From Acephala macrosclerotiorum (Eukaryota; Ascomycota; Leotiomycetes; Helotiales; Mollisiaceae), in the NCBI GenBank assembly GCA_014904845.1, contig MU119244.1:248001-312000 (forward strand): a stretch of DNA of 64,000 bases. The letters run 5' to 3'. The notes beneath the pieces were generated by a model. The model made no database searches. It was not told where the DNA came from and saw only the letters and a program-made list of their open reading frames with translations. Numbering within the stretch: the stretch's first letter is position 1; each line of letters starts with the position of its first letter. Positions 62,621-64,000 of this stretch are shown piece after piece. A program made the translations under genes and the position numbers.

Positions 62621-63014
62621 GGTCCGTAGAAGCAACGACAAATCCCACAACGCGATGCACTCGAGATATTTAAGTCTGTACGTATATTGAATATCGACTA
62701 TCATCGACTTCTCATTCACGAATCCTGCTAATTATTTTCTTGCCTCTCACTACAATATTCCTATCCACACCACACCACACCCCTCTCGTTTCCACCTCGT
62801 CCAGGTCACCCATCAGCCAAGACATGAAAAGCCAAACCTAAATCAATACAAAAAAAGAGGAGACCCATCCCATCAATCAGCCAAGGCACGGAAGAAAGAC
62901 ATGTCCTGTCCATCACAGCCGCCCCGAATACGCCTTACCGTTCGCCTGTGTGCATACATATGTATTGCTATTTCCTGTCGTTGCTGAAATTTCGTTTTTC
63001 AAGGGCGTGATTGA

Positions 63015-64000
63015 TCATGGATAGGGTTTGTAGCTCCAGATGCGAGCTCTCATGTCACCAGAACCGGTGGCGAAGCTGCCGCCGCTTGGGCTGGGTGCCA
63101 CGCTAATGACGCTGTTCTTGTGGCCTTGCAACATGAGTTGAGTGTTGCCGGTTCTTGGGTCCCAGAATTGGACACCACGGTCCTTTGAGCCAGAGAGGAC
63201 CCAATTTCCGTCGGGAGTGAGAGCGACGGAAAGAACGAAGTCCTGGATCTTGTTAGAGATGGAATCGAAAGTTTCTTAGGAGAACATACCTTATGACCCT
63301 CGAAGGTCCTGATGCAGCGTCCACCCTTAGGAGCGTTGTTGGGGTGTCCACCTCTCGGCGCAACAAGCTCCCACATTTTGATCGTCTTGTCCAAACTACC
63401 CGAAACAAGATCCTTACCGTTTGGCGCGAAAGCGACTGAATAAACGGAATCCTTGTGCCCGTCGGGACCCTCGAGACGTTCGACGAGGTATCCAGTTACG
63501 GCATCCCAGACGCGCACACTCTTGTCGAGTGAACCAGCGGCGACGAATTTGGTGTCGGGTGAGATTGCGACAGTGGTGACACCGTCCTCAATACTCAAAG
63601 TCAGGACATTTTGGCCGGCCTCAATGTCCCACAAGCGAACAGTGCGGTCTCCACTTCCGGAAGCGATGGTTCGGCCATCGCGAGCAAAGTCTAACGAGTA
63701 AATGTCTTGCTCGTGACCGGCGAAAGTGTTTCGGATCGTTCTTGATGCGATATCCCAAACCTAAACAGATTAGCGAGACCATCAGACGAAAGCCAAAAAT
63801 ACTTACTCGGATCAACTTGTCTTCGGCTCCAGTAGCGAGGAATCTTCCATCAGGACTGAAGCATACGCTTCTGATGTAGAGATCTCCGACTGAATCAACT
63901 GATTCATCTTGAAGAACGCAGACCTTCTGTCCAGAAACGACATCGAAGATTTGTGCAGATCTATTGCAACCTGTCGCGACGTACTTTCCATCGTGGCTGA
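63015..64000 (-). CDS. TUP1: Tup1/RcoA transcriptional co-repressor, C-terminal WD40 part (partial)
   Basis: A global co-repressor that acts with Ssn6/Cyc8 in glucose repression and development (RcoA in Aspergillus). Three visible exons: 64000-63807 (runs off the window), 63760-63290 and 63242-63015. They encode at least six WD40 blades: [109 protein letters not shown] and the last [18 protein letters not shown]. The final blade and the [12 protein letters not shown] loop are typical of fungal Tup1. The N-terminal tetramerisation and repression domains lie outside the window. Confidence 0.92.

Overview
This is a 64 kb piece of a nuclear chromosome from a filamentous ascomycete (Pezizomycotina). 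Genes are split by short introns (about 45-120 bp) with GT..AG ends and CTAAC/CTAAT-type branch sites. The gene content is typical: a short-spacer array of housekeeping genes, Smi1/Knr4, the RcoA/Tup1 repressor, 2EXR-domain and fungal ankyrin-type proteins. A leotiomycete origin is a guess from general gene style; the sequence does not prove it. I rebuilt exon structures by hand. Every reading frame listed for the named housekeeping genes closes in frame after splicing.

Layout. 1-4.4 kb: the 3' end of an unidentified gene, then gene-poor DNA. 4.4-8.6 kb: TOM40 (-) and a 6-phosphofructo-2-kinase with a mutated phosphatase domain (+), divergent. 9.9-15.3 kb: two related, decayed ankyrin-type loci in tandem. 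15.9-21.4 kb: a USP deubiquitinase ending in a CaaX box (-), mitochondrial ribosomal protein uL5m (+) and FES1 (-). 21.4-26.5 kb: an accessory island with an orphan ORF built from 51-residue repeats and a decayed secreted-protein gene. 29-34.4 kb: actin and a histidine acid phosphatase carrying a long Ser/Thr-rich insertion (+). 34.8-35.5 kb: a MITE beside a damaged secreted-protein gene. 36.3-57.5 kb: a dense housekeeping block of a 2EXR protein, SEC8, SMI1, a Vps68/TMEM50-like protein, GPI13, an SRR1-like protein, TRS33, malate dehydrogenase, eL28 and a DUF2015-like protein. 57.5-63 kb: a long gene-free region with a second MITE and a degenerate tandem repeat. 63-64 kb: the C-terminal WD40 part of Tup1/RcoA (-), cut by the window end.

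The genes do not form a pathway or biosynthetic cluster. Loose themes are mitochondrial biogenesis (TOM40, uL5m), secretion and membrane traffic (SEC8, TRS33, Vps68-like, GPI13), and carbon metabolism and its control (PFK2-like, MDH, Tup1). I found no clear new multi-gene system. The most unusual items are the 51-residue repeat ORF, the acid phosphatase with a stalk inside its catalytic domain, the prenylation motif on the deubiquitinase, the two MITEs and the 60.6-62.6 kb repeat array.
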